In this document: positions 44,417-53,231 of the stretch, one piece after another
Layout of the letters: the number at the start of each line of letters is the position of its first letter
Position numbering within the stretch: position 1 is the first letter of the stretch
From: Terriglobia bacterium
GTDB lineage: Bacteria > Acidobacteriota > UBA6911
Length of the DNA stretch: 64,000 bases
Direction: 5' to 3'
NCBI GenBank assembly: GCA_020072565.1
Contig: JAIQGI010000031.1
Coordinates: 1 to 64,000 of the forward strand
Translations under genes and position numbers: made by a program
The notes under the pieces: model-generated
What the model saw: only the letters and a program-made list of their open reading frames with translations
The model's database searches: none
Told to the model about the DNA's origin: nothing

Positions 44417-46036
44417 TTACCCCAACTTGAGCATTTGACCCGATTCGCCTACGGTCGCGTAGTCCATTCCCGCAAAAGCCAGAAACCGGGTTCCAATCTC
44501 CTGGAACACCTGCTCCGCGGATACGACGGGCAGCGCCACTCCCAGCGCGGCCGCAAGCTGCGCAAAGATTTCCAGGTCCGGCAGAGACTGCTCCAGCGGT
44601 GGAATTGCGGCATGGATGCGCTGGACCCGCCCCTGGAAATTGGTAAACGTCCCGGTCTTTTCGGCATAGAGGGCGCTGGGCAGCTGGACATCTGCCATGC
44701 CGGCCGTAGCGTGCGCGAAGGCACCGTGAAAGGCAACAAAATCCAGGTTTGCCAAGGCATTGCCTGCCAGATTGGCGTCGTGGCCCCGGGTCAGGTCGTG
44801 ATGGCAGATGTAGAGGAAACGAACTTGGCCTTCGGCGCAAGCCTGGAGCAATTTGTCGCTTCCGGCGCCGGCAAAACCCATTACCTCCGCACCGAACGCA
44901 TTCGGATTCTTATCGGCTGTAACCAGGAAGCCGTCCGAGTAGCCGACCTCGCGCTGGGGAACCCGATACTCGAAGTTCTTCACATTCAAGCCGGTACGGA
45001 AAAGCCGGTCCATCTGGAACAGCTCTTCATTGGTCATCTGCGGCGAGGCGAGCACAGCCACGGCCTGGGGACCGAACTTTTCCACCGTACGCTTTAGGGC
45101 AACCGCGGTGCGCGCGACCGCCTCGTCCCAGCCCGCTGTTCGATGAACTCCTTCCTGCTTCAACGAAGGAACCCGGAGCCGCTCCGGGGCGTCAATCGCG
45201 TGGTACGAGTACCGGCCTTCGTCGCACATCCAGTAGCGGTTGACCTCAGGGTTGAACCGGGGCTTGAGGCGATGAACCCGTCGGCTGTGATAGCGTGGGT
45301 TGAAACGTTCGTTGAAGTGGATCTCGATGTTGCAGCCACGGCTGCACCCGGGGCAGATGGAGGAAGCGCTGCCCAAAAACCAGACTCGGCATTGAAAACG
45401 GAAATCGCGATCGGTCAAAGCACCAACAGGACAGAGATCCACGACATTGCCGGAGTAGGGATTGTCCAGCTCCGCCCCCGGAAATATGGCAATCTCGCTC
45501 AGATGCCCGCGCTCATGCACCGCCAGTTCCGCACTCTTGGAGATCTCCTGGGTAAAGCGGACGCACCGGGTACAGAGAATGCAGCGTTCCTGATCGAGGA
45601 TCACGTGCGGCCCGATCGGCAGAGCTTTCCTGCGCTTTTTCTTGTTTTCATTGAAGCGCGGATCATAGCAGCCATGATCCATGTAATAGTTCTGCAGCTC
45701 GCACTCTCCCGACTGGTCGCACACCGGACAGTCCAGCGGGTGATTGAGAAGCAGAAATTCCAGGACCGATTGACGGTTGCGAAGCACCTCGGGCGTGCGC
45801 GTCCGGACAACCATCCCCCGGGCGATCGGGGTTGCGCACGAGGGTTGAAGCTTAGGGATCTTTTCGACTTCCACCAGACACATCCGGCAACTGCCGACGA
45901 TCGAAAGGCCGGGATGGTAACAGTAATGCGGGATCTCGATGCCGATCGATCTCGCGGCCTCCAGAACGGTCGTTCCTGTGGCGGCCTGCACGGTCTGCCC
46001 GTCAATTGTGAATGTAACCAACTCTTTATCGGACAC
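44417..46036 (-). CDS. nuoG: NADH-quinone oxidoreductase subunit G, short form
   Basis: This 539-residue protein carries the iron-sulfur clusters of the peripheral arm. The 2Fe-2S site is in HYCYHPGLSIVGSCRMC with Cys in PSCATP; the His/Cys cluster site lies in HPLDCPVCDQSGECELQ; the 4Fe-4S site is CILCTRC with later DLCPVGAL; a further CPGCSRGC is also present. The C-terminal molybdopterin-like part is much shorter than the about 900-residue enterobacterial protein. GTG 46036, five bases after GAGG, is preferred to the TTG at 46060. It follows nuoC by seven bases. Confidence 0.9.
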   Translation of the reverse strand: MSDKELVTFTIDGQTVQAATGTTVLEAARSIGIEIPHYCYHPGLSIVGSCRMCLVEVEKIPKLQPSCATPIARGMVVRTRTPEVLRNRQSVLEFLLLNHPLDCPVCDQSGECELQNYYMDHGCYDPRFNENKKKRRKALPIGPHVILDQERCILCTRCVRFTQEISKSAELAVHERGHLSEIAIFPGAELDNPYSGNVVDLCPVGALTDRDFRFQCRVWFLGSASSICPGCSRGCNIEIHFNERFNPRYHSRRVHRLKPRFNPEVNRYWMCDEGRYSYHAIDAPERLRVPSLKQEGVHRTAGWDEAVARTAVALKRTVEKFGPQAVAVLASPQMTNEELFQMDRLFRTGLNVKNFEYRVPQREVGYSDGFLVTADKNPNAFGAEVMGFAGAGSDKLLQACAEGQVRFLYICHHDLTRGHDANLAGNALANLDFVAFHGAFAHATAGMADVQLPSALYAEKTGTFTNFQGRVQRIHAAIPPLEQSLPDLEIFAQLAAALGVALPVVSAEQVFQEIGTRFLAFAGMDYATVGESGQMLKLG

Positions 46037-46043
46037 CGATACC

Positions 46044-46556
46044 TCAGTTTTTCGGTCCAATCAACGGCTGCCGCCGGCGGATCGGATAATCCTTGCGCAG
46101 CGGATGTCCTTCGAATTCCGGGTACAGGAGAATGCGCTTCAGTTCCGGGTGCCCCGTGAACTCGATCCCGAACATGTCCCAGACCTCCCTCTCCAACCAG
46201 TTCGCGCTCCCCCAAAGCGAGGTCGCGGAATCAAGCGTTGGCTTATCGCCCTGCAGTCTCACCTTGATGCGCAGCCGCTGGTTGAAAGGCAAGGAAAGCA
46301 GGTGGTAGACAACCTCAAATCTGGGCTCGCGCCCCAAGTAATCGACTGCCGTGACATCCAGGAGAACGTTAAAGAGCAGCCGCGTGTCCTGCTTCAAGAA
46401 CTCCAGGATTTTTCGCAGCGCGGCGGGCGAAACGACGGCCGTGGCCTCATCATGCGACGGGGAAGCTTCGCAAATCTCCTGAGGGAAATTCTCCGCCAGC
46501 AGCGTCAACGGCCGATGCAGGTCGTTCGAGTTATCAGCCGGATCCTCTACTCCCAT
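46044..46556 (-). CDS. nuoC: NADH-quinone oxidoreductase subunit C
   Basis: This 170-residue protein has the 30-kDa signature (DPGH-like ANWLEREVWDMFGIEFTGHP and RILLYPEFEGHPLRKDYP). It helps form the quinone-binding arm together with NuoD, which is not encoded here. ATG 46556, preceded by GGGAG, overlaps the nuoA end; ATG 46577 is also possible. The order nuoA then nuoC without nuoB between them is unusual. Confidence 0.9.
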   Translation of the reverse strand: MGVEDPADNSNDLHRPLTLLAENFPQEICEASPSHDEATAVVSPAALRKILEFLKQDTRLLFNVLLDVTAVDYLGREPRFEVVYHLLSLPFNQRLRIKVRLQGDKPTLDSATSLWGSANWLEREVWDMFGIEFTGHPELKRILLYPEFEGHPLRKDYPIRRRQPLIGPKN

Positions 46557-46900
46557 TCGAGCGCTCCCGTTTTCCATGCATACACAAAGCCGACACCGAC
46601 AACCAGAAAAAAGATGAACATCTCCATGAATCCGAAAATCCCCAGGCTGCGGAATACTACGGCCCAGGGAAACAGGAAAGCGAGTTCGACATCAAACAGA
46701 ATAAAGAGCAGCGCCATGAGGTAGAAACGGACGGGCACCGGCCTGTGGCCCATGCCTTCCGACGGCATTCCACATTCGAAAGGCTCGTCCTTAATCCGGG
46801 AACGTTTCTTCGGGCCGAGAAAGGTCGAGGCGGCCACAAAGAGTGCGGCAATTCCGCCTACCAGCAGCGCCATCACAAGCACAGGCAAAAGGTCATTCAT
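46547..46900 (-). CDS. nuoA: NADH-quinone oxidoreductase subunit A
   Basis: This 117-residue, three-helix protein has the family's conserved loop EPFECGMPSEGMGHRPVPVR and FYLMALLFILFDVELAFLFP. It sits near the junction of the two arms. ATG 46900 fits the family start; the longer frame to 47008 has no similarity. It is the first gene of the nuoA-C-G-H cluster and overlaps nuoC by 10 bases. Confidence 0.93.
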   Translation of the reverse strand: MNDLLPVLVMALLVGGIAALFVAASTFLGPKKRSRIKDEPFECGMPSEGMGHRPVPVRFYLMALLFILFDVELAFLFPWAVVFRSLGIFGFMEMFIFFLVVGVGFVYAWKTGALEWE

Positions 46901-47421
46901 GGGGGGCACAGCCTCACATCCTGGGGAATGCGAAACCCGAAATGTACACTCTGGCCTGTCGAAAATCAATTCAAAAAAAGCGCAAAAGTGAGCGCTCCTC
47001 TTCAACATAAGGCTCTATAGTGCAACAGCTTAGCCGCTGATACGGGCTCGTTGTCCGCCATGAGGACAACGCACAAGGCCGCGTGCCCGGTTCAAACATC
47101 GCGACGAGCGGGATCCCTTCAGGGTTCGGCGGCAGGGCGGAAAAGCCACGATGCAAGACCGGCTCTGAGAAGCTCAACGCCTGCATTCAGGCTATTTTTG
47201 CTTGCCTTTCCGCGAAACCGGCGCCATTCTCCCCTGGAAGCAACAGCTGAGCGGGCGACGTGAAAACTCAAGGAAATGCAAACCAGCCCCTGACCATTCA
47301 CGCACATTTGTCACCTGACGCGCAAATTCTGTTTTGCAAGAATTCCTTCACGGTATAGGATGGCGGATCATATTCACTACGATATCCAAGGGGCGCAAGT
47401 ACCTGGTTGGCTGGAGTCGAG
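46901..47421. other. Divergent promoter region of the nuo cluster and the ceramide operon
   Basis: About 520 bases with no supported gene. It must hold the leftward nuo promoter and the rightward promoter of the serine palmitoyltransferase operon. TTGCAA with TATAGG near 47334-47360 is a possible but sub-optimally spaced pair (14 bases). GGAG lies five bases before the ATG of the next gene. Confidence 0.4.
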
Positions 47422-48645
47422 ATGAAGAACTCTAATTGGATTAAAGAACGAATTCTGAATTACAAAGACGCCGAAAGACTCATGGCTTTGGGTTTGTATC
47501 AGTTTTTCAGGCCGATCCAATCCGAGCAGGACACGGAAGTCACGGTGGACGGCCGCAAATTGCTGATGTTCGGATCGAACAGTTACATGGGCCTCACCAA
47601 TCACCCTAAGGTCAAGGAGGCTGCAGCCCAGGCGCTGCACAAGTACGGGACGGCATGTGCGGGATCGCGCTTCCTGAACGGCACCCTTGATATTCATATC
47701 GAGTGTGAAGAAAAGATCGCCGCATTCGTGGGGAAAGAGGCGGCGCTGCTCTACTCCACAGGCTTTCAGGTGAACCAGGGGGTAATATCCGCCTTGGTGG
47801 GGCACGGCGATTTCGTCCTGCTCGACAAGCTGGATCATGCGAGCATCGTCGACGGCGCCCGCCTGAGCTTCGGCAAGACCGTCCGATTCAGGCACAACGA
47901 TATGAAGGGGCTCGAGGAGGTATTGAAGCCGATCCCTTACGAACGGGGAAAGTTGATCGTGGCGGACGGGGTCTTCAGCATGGATGGAGACATCGTAGAT
48001 CTGCCCACGATGGTGGAGCTGGCCGAGAAGTACAATGCCATGATCATGATCGACGACGCTCACGCGATCGGCGTGATCGGGGAGGGAGGAAGGGGCACTT
48101 CCTCTCATTTCGGACTGACCGACAAGGTGGAGTTGATCATGGGCACCTTCAGCAAATCGCTCGCGTCGCAGGGCGGTTTCGTTGCCTCTGATAACGCGAC
48201 CATCCACTATCTCAAGCACAACTCGAGGTCGCTCATATTCAGCGCCAGCCCGACCCCCGCCAACGTGGCGGCGGTTATGGCCGCCCTCGACATCATCGAA
48301 TCCGAGCCGGAGCGCCTCCAGAGACTCTGGGACAACACCCACCGTATGTCGGGAAGCCTCAAAGGAATGGGTTATAACCTCGGCCAATCGGTGACACCCA
48401 TTCTGCCCGTCATAGTCGGGGACGACCTGAAATGCCTTCGAATGTCGCTCGCGCTGCAGGAGGAGGGTATTTTCGTAAATCCAGTCGTCTACCCGGGGGT
48501 CGAGGTTGGCCAGGCGCTCTTGCGTGTAAGCCTCATGGCCACTCATTCATTTGAGCAGATTGACTGCGCGCTTGACAAGTTCGAGCGTGTCGGTAAACGC
48601 TTGGGGGTCATCACCTGTGGAATCGGGTGCTATGATCATTCGTGA
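47422..48645 (+). CDS. spt: Serine palmitoyltransferase / alpha-oxoamine synthase
   Basis: This 407-residue PLP enzyme has the alpha-oxoamine synthase plan: GSNSYMGLTNHP near the start, LDKLDHASIVDGARL (His stacking on PLP), IDDAHAIGVIGEGGRG and the PLP Lys in GTFSKSLASQGGF. The family includes BioF, KBL, HemA and serine palmitoyltransferase. Here the neighbours decide: an acyltransferase overlapping by 14 bases and an NAD-dependent epimerase-like gene follow, the three functions known for bacterial ceramide synthesis. It would condense serine with an acyl thioester to 3-ketosphinganine. GGAG precedes ATG 47422. Substrate is inferred. Confidence 0.85.
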   Translation: MKNSNWIKERILNYKDAERLMALGLYQFFRPIQSEQDTEVTVDGRKLLMFGSNSYMGLTNHPKVKEAAAQALHKYGTACAGSRFLNGTLDIHIECEEKIAAFVGKEAALLYSTGFQVNQGVISALVGHGDFVLLDKLDHASIVDGARLSFGKTVRFRHNDMKGLEEVLKPIPYERGKLIVADGVFSMDGDIVDLPTMVELAEKYNAMIMIDDAHAIGVIGEGGRGTSSHFGLTDKVELIMGTFSKSLASQGGFVASDNATIHYLKHNSRSLIFSASPTPANVAAVMAALDIIESEPERLQRLWDNTHRMSGSLKGMGYNLGQSVTPILPVIVGDDLKCLRMSLALQEEGIFVNPVVYPGVEVGQALLRVSLMATHSFEQIDCALDKFERVGKRLGVITCGIGCYDHS

Positions 48646-49756
48646 GGCCGTCACCAGGAATGACATAGACCGATTTATCAGGCTCCCGTGGAAGATTTAC
48701 CGGAATGACAAGAACTGGGTACCGCCGCTCATTCTTGAGCGCAGGGACTTCCTGAACCCTGATAAGAATCCCTTCTTCGAACATGCGGACGTGAAGCTCT
48801 ACCTCGCCTCTGATGAAGCCGGCGATGAAGTGGGCCGCATCGCGGCCGTCATCAATTTCAATCACATCCGGACTCACCACGAAAATGCCGGATTTTTCGG
48901 CCTCTTTGAATGTGCCGATGATCAGACCGTTGCCAACCGCCTGTTCGATGCAGCCGGGAACTTCCTCCGCTCCCAGGGCATGGAGACAATGCGGGGCCCC
49001 GAAAACCTGTGCGTAAACGACGATATCGGCCTTCTCATCGAGGGATTCGGCACGCCTGCCATGATCCTGATGCCCCACAACCCGCCTTACTATGAGCGGC
49101 TGGTCGAGGGCTACGGCTTCAAGAAGGCCATGGATCTTTTCGCCTATTACATTGAGTTCAAGCAGGAACGCATACCGGATGAGGTCCTGCGGTGGGCCGA
49201 AATCAACCGGCGCCGGCACGAGTTCACCATCCGCTCCCTGCGCATGAACGACTTTGCCGCCGATCTGGAGCGGATCCGCACCATCTACACCTCCGCCTGG
49301 GAGGACAACTGGGGAGCGGTGGCCATGACGGCGCGCGAATTCGATCATCTGGCCAGGAGTCTCAAACAGATGGTCGATCCTGATCTGTGCCTGATTGCCG
49401 AGGTCAATGGGGAAGCGGTCGGTTTCTCACTCGCCTTGCCGGACATTAACCAGATTCTGATCCGGCTTAACGGCAGGCTTTTCCCCTTCGGAATTTTCAG
49501 GATCCTCCACCAGAAAGGCAGGATCGATGCGCTGCGCTTAATAACCATGGGAGTGCTCAAGAAATTCCGGCACCGGGGGATTGACACCTGTTTCTACTAC
49601 GAAACTTATCAGAGGGCGCGGGCCAGAGGGATCTGGCGGGGAGAGATGTCCTGGATCCTGGAGAACAATGCCATCATGAACCGGATCATGGAGAATATCG
49701 GATTTAAAGTCTACAAGAAGTATCGTTTGTATGATTTTTCTCTCAGCGCGTCATAG
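48632..49756 (+). CDS. bcerS: GNAT-like N-acyltransferase, probable bacterial ceramide synthase
   Basis: This 374-residue protein starts inside the 3' end of the spt-like gene (14-base overlap) and ends three bases before the next ATG. It has two related halves: an N-terminal part with FIRLPWKIYRNDKNWVPPL and a C-terminal GNAT-type part with DLCLIAEVNGEAVGFSLAL and FRHRGIDTCFYYE. In Caulobacter, the ceramide synthase is a bacterial N-acyltransferase of this kind, unlike the eukaryotic enzyme. It would attach a fatty acyl group to the long-chain base nitrogen. The assignment rests on fold type plus operon partners. Confidence 0.78.
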   Translation: MIIREAVTRNDIDRFIRLPWKIYRNDKNWVPPLILERRDFLNPDKNPFFEHADVKLYLASDEAGDEVGRIAAVINFNHIRTHHENAGFFGLFECADDQTVANRLFDAAGNFLRSQGMETMRGPENLCVNDDIGLLIEGFGTPAMILMPHNPPYYERLVEGYGFKKAMDLFAYYIEFKQERIPDEVLRWAEINRRRHEFTIRSLRMNDFAADLERIRTIYTSAWEDNWGAVAMTAREFDHLARSLKQMVDPDLCLIAEVNGEAVGFSLALPDINQILIRLNGRLFPFGIFRILHQKGRIDALRLITMGVLKKFRHRGIDTCFYYETYQRARARGIWRGEMSWILENNAIMNRIMENIGFKVYKKYRLYDFSLSAS

Positions 49757-49759
49757 TTG

Positions 49760-50743
49760 ATGCGAAAAGTTCTCGTAACCGGAGCTTCCGGATTTATCGG
49801 CGGACATGTAGTGCATGCCCTGCGGTCACGAGGCATTGCCGTCCGCTGCTTGGTAAGGCAAAGCAGCCGCCTGGATTTCATCAGGCCCCTGGACGTTGAG
49901 TTGGCCTCGGGAGACGTTACGGAGGCGGAGACTCTGGCGTCGGCAATCGAAGGCGTCGACGCAGTTGTGCACTGTGCGGGACTCACCAAGGCCCCCTCGC
50001 GAGCCGGCTATTTCCGGGTCAACGAAGGCGGGTCCAGGAATCTTTACACCGCGTGCAGGCGCCGCAAGGACAAGATCCTGAAAATCGTGCACCTCAGCAG
50101 CCTGGCAGCGCTCGGCCCGTCAACCGATGGCAGGCCCATAACCGAAGACTCCATCCCTCATCCGGTCAGCGATTACGGCGAGAGCAAGCTTGCCGCCCAG
50201 CGAGTCGCTGAGTCCTTTGTGGGCGATCTTCCCGTGAGCATTGTCGTGCCGCCCGCGGTCTACGGGCCGCGCGACCTGGACTTCTATGTCTACTTCAGGT
50301 TTGTAAGGCGAGGGATCATTCCGCTCATCGGGATGCGCGCGCACCATCTCTCCCTGATCTATGTGCAGGATCTCGCTGACGCCGTCGCTGCGGTTCTTCT
50401 CAGCGAACACACCGTGGGAAGGTCCTATCTGGTGGATGACGGATGCATTCAAACCTGGACCAGTGTGGCCGACGCAATTGCCTGCGCCCTGGTCAGGAAG
50501 CCGAAACGCGTGCGCATGCCGGTTGCGGCAGCCCGGAGCTTGGGCGCAATCGGGGACATCTGTGCGCGACTCACGGGGAAAGTCTGGCTGATCAACTCGC
50601 AGAAGGTTCGGGAGTTCCTGCAGACATCCTGGACCTGCTCCTCACAACGAATCCGCGATGAATTGGGCTTCCGCCCGCAATATTCCCTGGAAAGAGGAAT
50701 CCGGGAGACGCTTTCCTGGTACCAGGAGAACAAATGGCTCTGA
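49760..50743 (+). CDS. cerR: NAD-dependent epimerase/dehydratase, probable ceramide reductase
   Basis: This 327-residue short-chain dehydrogenase has the Rossmann motif GASGFIGG near the N-terminus, LSSLAALG and the catalytic YGESK (Tyr, Lys). Sugar-binding C-terminal features are ordinary for extended SDR proteins, which act on nucleotide sugars in many cases. As third gene after the spt-like and acyltransferase genes, it matches the reductase of the bacterial ceramide pathway (reduction of the 3-oxo group). The ATG at 49760 is three bases after the previous stop. Confidence 0.8.
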   Translation: MRKVLVTGASGFIGGHVVHALRSRGIAVRCLVRQSSRLDFIRPLDVELASGDVTEAETLASAIEGVDAVVHCAGLTKAPSRAGYFRVNEGGSRNLYTACRRRKDKILKIVHLSSLAALGPSTDGRPITEDSIPHPVSDYGESKLAAQRVAESFVGDLPVSIVVPPAVYGPRDLDFYVYFRFVRRGIIPLIGMRAHHLSLIYVQDLADAVAAVLLSEHTVGRSYLVDDGCIQTWTSVADAIACALVRKPKRVRMPVAAARSLGAIGDICARLTGKVWLINSQKVREFLQTSWTCSSQRIRDELGFRPQYSLERGIRETLSWYQENKWL

Positions 50744-50783
50744 AACCCGATATCCGCCGGTGGTCGTGTGCCGGCTTCTTGGG

Positions 50784-51641
50784 CTACTTTGCCGAGCCGT
50801 TCGCCGGCGGCATGATGCTTACGCCGCCCGAAAGGCGGTCGACCTCGGTTTTGATCAGCGGATTTTCCGGAAAGTCGCGAGCCATCTCTCTCAGCAGGGC
50901 CAGCGCCTGCTGAGGCTGCTTCTCCCGCAAATAGATCACCGACAGCAGGATTTTCGCAAACGGCGGATAATAGCGGCCGCCCTCGACCACCTTCTTTAAT
51001 TCTTCGATAGCTTTCTGCTTATTCCCATCGATCTGATCGAAGCGGATGAAAAGCCGGAAGAAGAAATTCAGATTTCCGACGACGTACTCCACGGATCCGA
51101 GCGTCAGATAGGCATCGTAAAAGGGCGGATTCAAAGCCAGCAGCTTGCGTGCGTACTGCTGGGATTCTTTGGAGAGCGAGTAGCTGCGGATGTATCTCTT
51201 CTCGACCAGGCTGTAGTAATCCGTTTCCACGCCTGAGGCCATGCACAGGGCGAACATCGCGTTGCGGTCTTTCGGGTCAACCGCTAATCGCGCCGCAGCA
51301 CGCTTCCTTGCCTCCCCCGTCATTGCAAACAGCTGTGCGCGCACTGACGGATCGGGCTTCAGTTTCTTCCTGTCGGTGACTTTGTCATTGTCCTCGAAGA
51401 AATCCGTCTCAAGGATCCTCAGACGGTGAAACTCGGAATAGAGGTAGGCAGCGGCATGCACAGAGTACAGAAGGGGGTCATCCGCGTGGCTGCGGAGCTG
51501 GTCATCGAGGATCGAATGCGCCCCCGCAAAGTCGCAGTTGTACAATCGGTTGAATGCCCGGTTGATCGCGGTCGGCGATGGAGAAACTCTCGCCTGTCCC
51601 CCGCCGGCAACCAGCCAAAGCAGAATACAAACTAAATTCAT
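50784..51641 (-). CDS. Secreted TPR-type protein
   Basis: This 285-residue protein has a signal peptide (NLVCILLWLVAGGGQA) and helical TPR-like repeats (FNRLYNCDFAGAHSILDDQL, ARKLLALNPPFYDAYLTLGS, KAIEELKKVVEGGRYYPPFA, QALALLREMARDFPENPLI). It probably acts in the periplasm as a binding scaffold. GAGG lies nine bases before ATG 51641. It converges with the ceramide operon, ending 40 bases from cerR. No function is known. Confidence 0.8.
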   Translation of the reverse strand: MNLVCILLWLVAGGGQARVSPSPTAINRAFNRLYNCDFAGAHSILDDQLRSHADDPLLYSVHAAAYLYSEFHRLRILETDFFEDNDKVTDRKKLKPDPSVRAQLFAMTGEARKRAAARLAVDPKDRNAMFALCMASGVETDYYSLVEKRYIRSYSLSKESQQYARKLLALNPPFYDAYLTLGSVEYVVGNLNFFFRLFIRFDQIDGNKQKAIEELKKVVEGGRYYPPFAKILLSVIYLREKQPQQALALLREMARDFPENPLIKTEVDRLSGGVSIMPPANGSAK

Positions 51642-51881
51642 GATGCACTGCCTCAAGCGTCTCTCGTAGGAAGACGCCGGCTGAGAGAGTACGGGATGCG
51701 GCGCCCGCCCACACCTGAATGAGCGAAAAAACAGGGTGAGAAGATATCAGCCTTGCAAGTGGAGCGTCAAGAAAATCGTTGGGCGTGGAGGTTCTTTGGG
51801 GGCCGGCATTGACTGCCCCGCCGGCAACTAATATCATCCAATGAGTGGGCCGGCCTGAAGTCGGCGGAAACGGTTCAATGC

Positions 51882-53201
51882 ATGCAACTTCCTGGCGCGG
51901 TGTTGTCGATGCGAAATTTTCGGTGGCGGCTGGTTTGGTGTCTGATCCTGATCCCGTTTTTATTGTCGGGCGGAATTGCCCGCGCTCTGCTGCAGGAGGT
52001 CGCGCAGCCCGAAAAGCTGCTCGCGGTCGCGGACGATCTCGTACCCGCGGTGGCTCGTCTTCGGCATCTCGAACCCAAGGCGCCCATCCAAAAAGGGATT
52101 AAGACCCGTGCGGAGATCTCCCAGTTCATCACCCGGGAAGTCTCCGACCATTACGAGAAAAACGAACTCAAGAGTGAAGGAGCCCTGCTGCAGAAACTCG
52201 GATTGATTCCGCCCGACATGGACTATGCCGGATTCATACTCAAGCTTCTTACCGAGCAGGTCGGCGGATTTTACGATCCCGAGAAAAAAGCATACTTCAT
52301 TGCAGGATGGCTCCCGATCGAGGAACAGAAGCCGGCGATGGTCCATGAGCTGACACACGCGCTCCAGGACCAGTACTTCGATCTCAAGGGTATGCAGCAG
52401 CGCGACCGCAAGTCGCATAACGAAGACCTGGCCCTCGCCCACCAGGCTATCGCCGAAGGAGACGCGACGGCGGTCATGCTCGACTTCATCCTGGAGCCGG
52501 CAGGCATGACCTACCTGCAAATTCCAAACTTGGTCTCCTCCATGAGCTCGCAGCTCTCGCTGGTAAACGATCCGTTCGAAGTGCTCAGGAGTGCTCCGGA
52601 CTATATCAGGGAAACCCTGGTTTTCCCATACAGTTATGGCACCGCCTTTATGCAGAAGGTCCGGGCCCACGGCGAGCCCTGGTCCGTGGTCGACAAGATC
52701 TACTCGGACCTGCCGGTCTCGACCGAGCAGATCATCCACCCCGACAAGTACCTGGGCCGGCGCGACAATCCCAAGCCCGTCTCAGTGGAGGACCCGACGT
52801 CACAGTTGGGAAAGGACTGGAAGGTCACTTACAGAAACGTGCTCGGTGAGTTTTCGCTCTACCTGCTTCTGAAACTCAACCTGCCGGAGGAGTCGGCTAG
52901 AAATGCTGCCGACGGTTGGGGCGGTGACCAGGTAATCCTGGTTGAGGAGAACGCGGGCAGCCACGGCGCCGTGTTCGCCGAGAGCGTCTGGGATGATCAG
53001 CAGAGCGCGGACCGGTTCTACGGTGCGCTGTCAACCTGGCTGGCCAACAGGTATCCGAAGGGGCAGAGAGTCGGCGAGTCCGAGAGCGGATTTGGGATGG
53101 TATCGAACGGCGAGTACTCTTCGATTCGGCGCCGCGGCCCGAAGGTTCGCCTCATCGTGGGACTGCCGGAATCCTATGCCGATAAATTCGCCAACCGCTG
53201 A
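51882..53201 (+). CDS. Secreted zinc metalloprotease-like protein (HExxH)
   Basis: This 439-residue protein has a signal peptide (WRLVWCLILIPFLLSGGIARA) and the zinc motif HELTHALQDQYFDL (about residues 155-168), followed about 40 residues later by AIAEGDATAVMLDF, whose Glu could be the third ligand, as in gluzincins. The remaining part is helical. It is likely a periplasmic protease; no peptide substrate is known. Starts at 51882 and 51909 are both possible. It lies divergently from the TPR gene. Confidence 0.78.
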   Translation: MQLPGAVLSMRNFRWRLVWCLILIPFLLSGGIARALLQEVAQPEKLLAVADDLVPAVARLRHLEPKAPIQKGIKTRAEISQFITREVSDHYEKNELKSEGALLQKLGLIPPDMDYAGFILKLLTEQVGGFYDPEKKAYFIAGWLPIEEQKPAMVHELTHALQDQYFDLKGMQQRDRKSHNEDLALAHQAIAEGDATAVMLDFILEPAGMTYLQIPNLVSSMSSQLSLVNDPFEVLRSAPDYIRETLVFPYSYGTAFMQKVRAHGEPWSVVDKIYSDLPVSTEQIIHPDKYLGRRDNPKPVSVEDPTSQLGKDWKVTYRNVLGEFSLYLLLKLNLPEESARNAADGWGGDQVILVEENAGSHGAVFAESVWDDQQSADRFYGALSTWLANRYPKGQRVGESESGFGMVSNGEYSSIRRRGPKVRLIVGLPESYADKFANR

Positions 53202-53231
53202 AGGGGCTGCGTCGGCAAGCCTGCAACCAGG

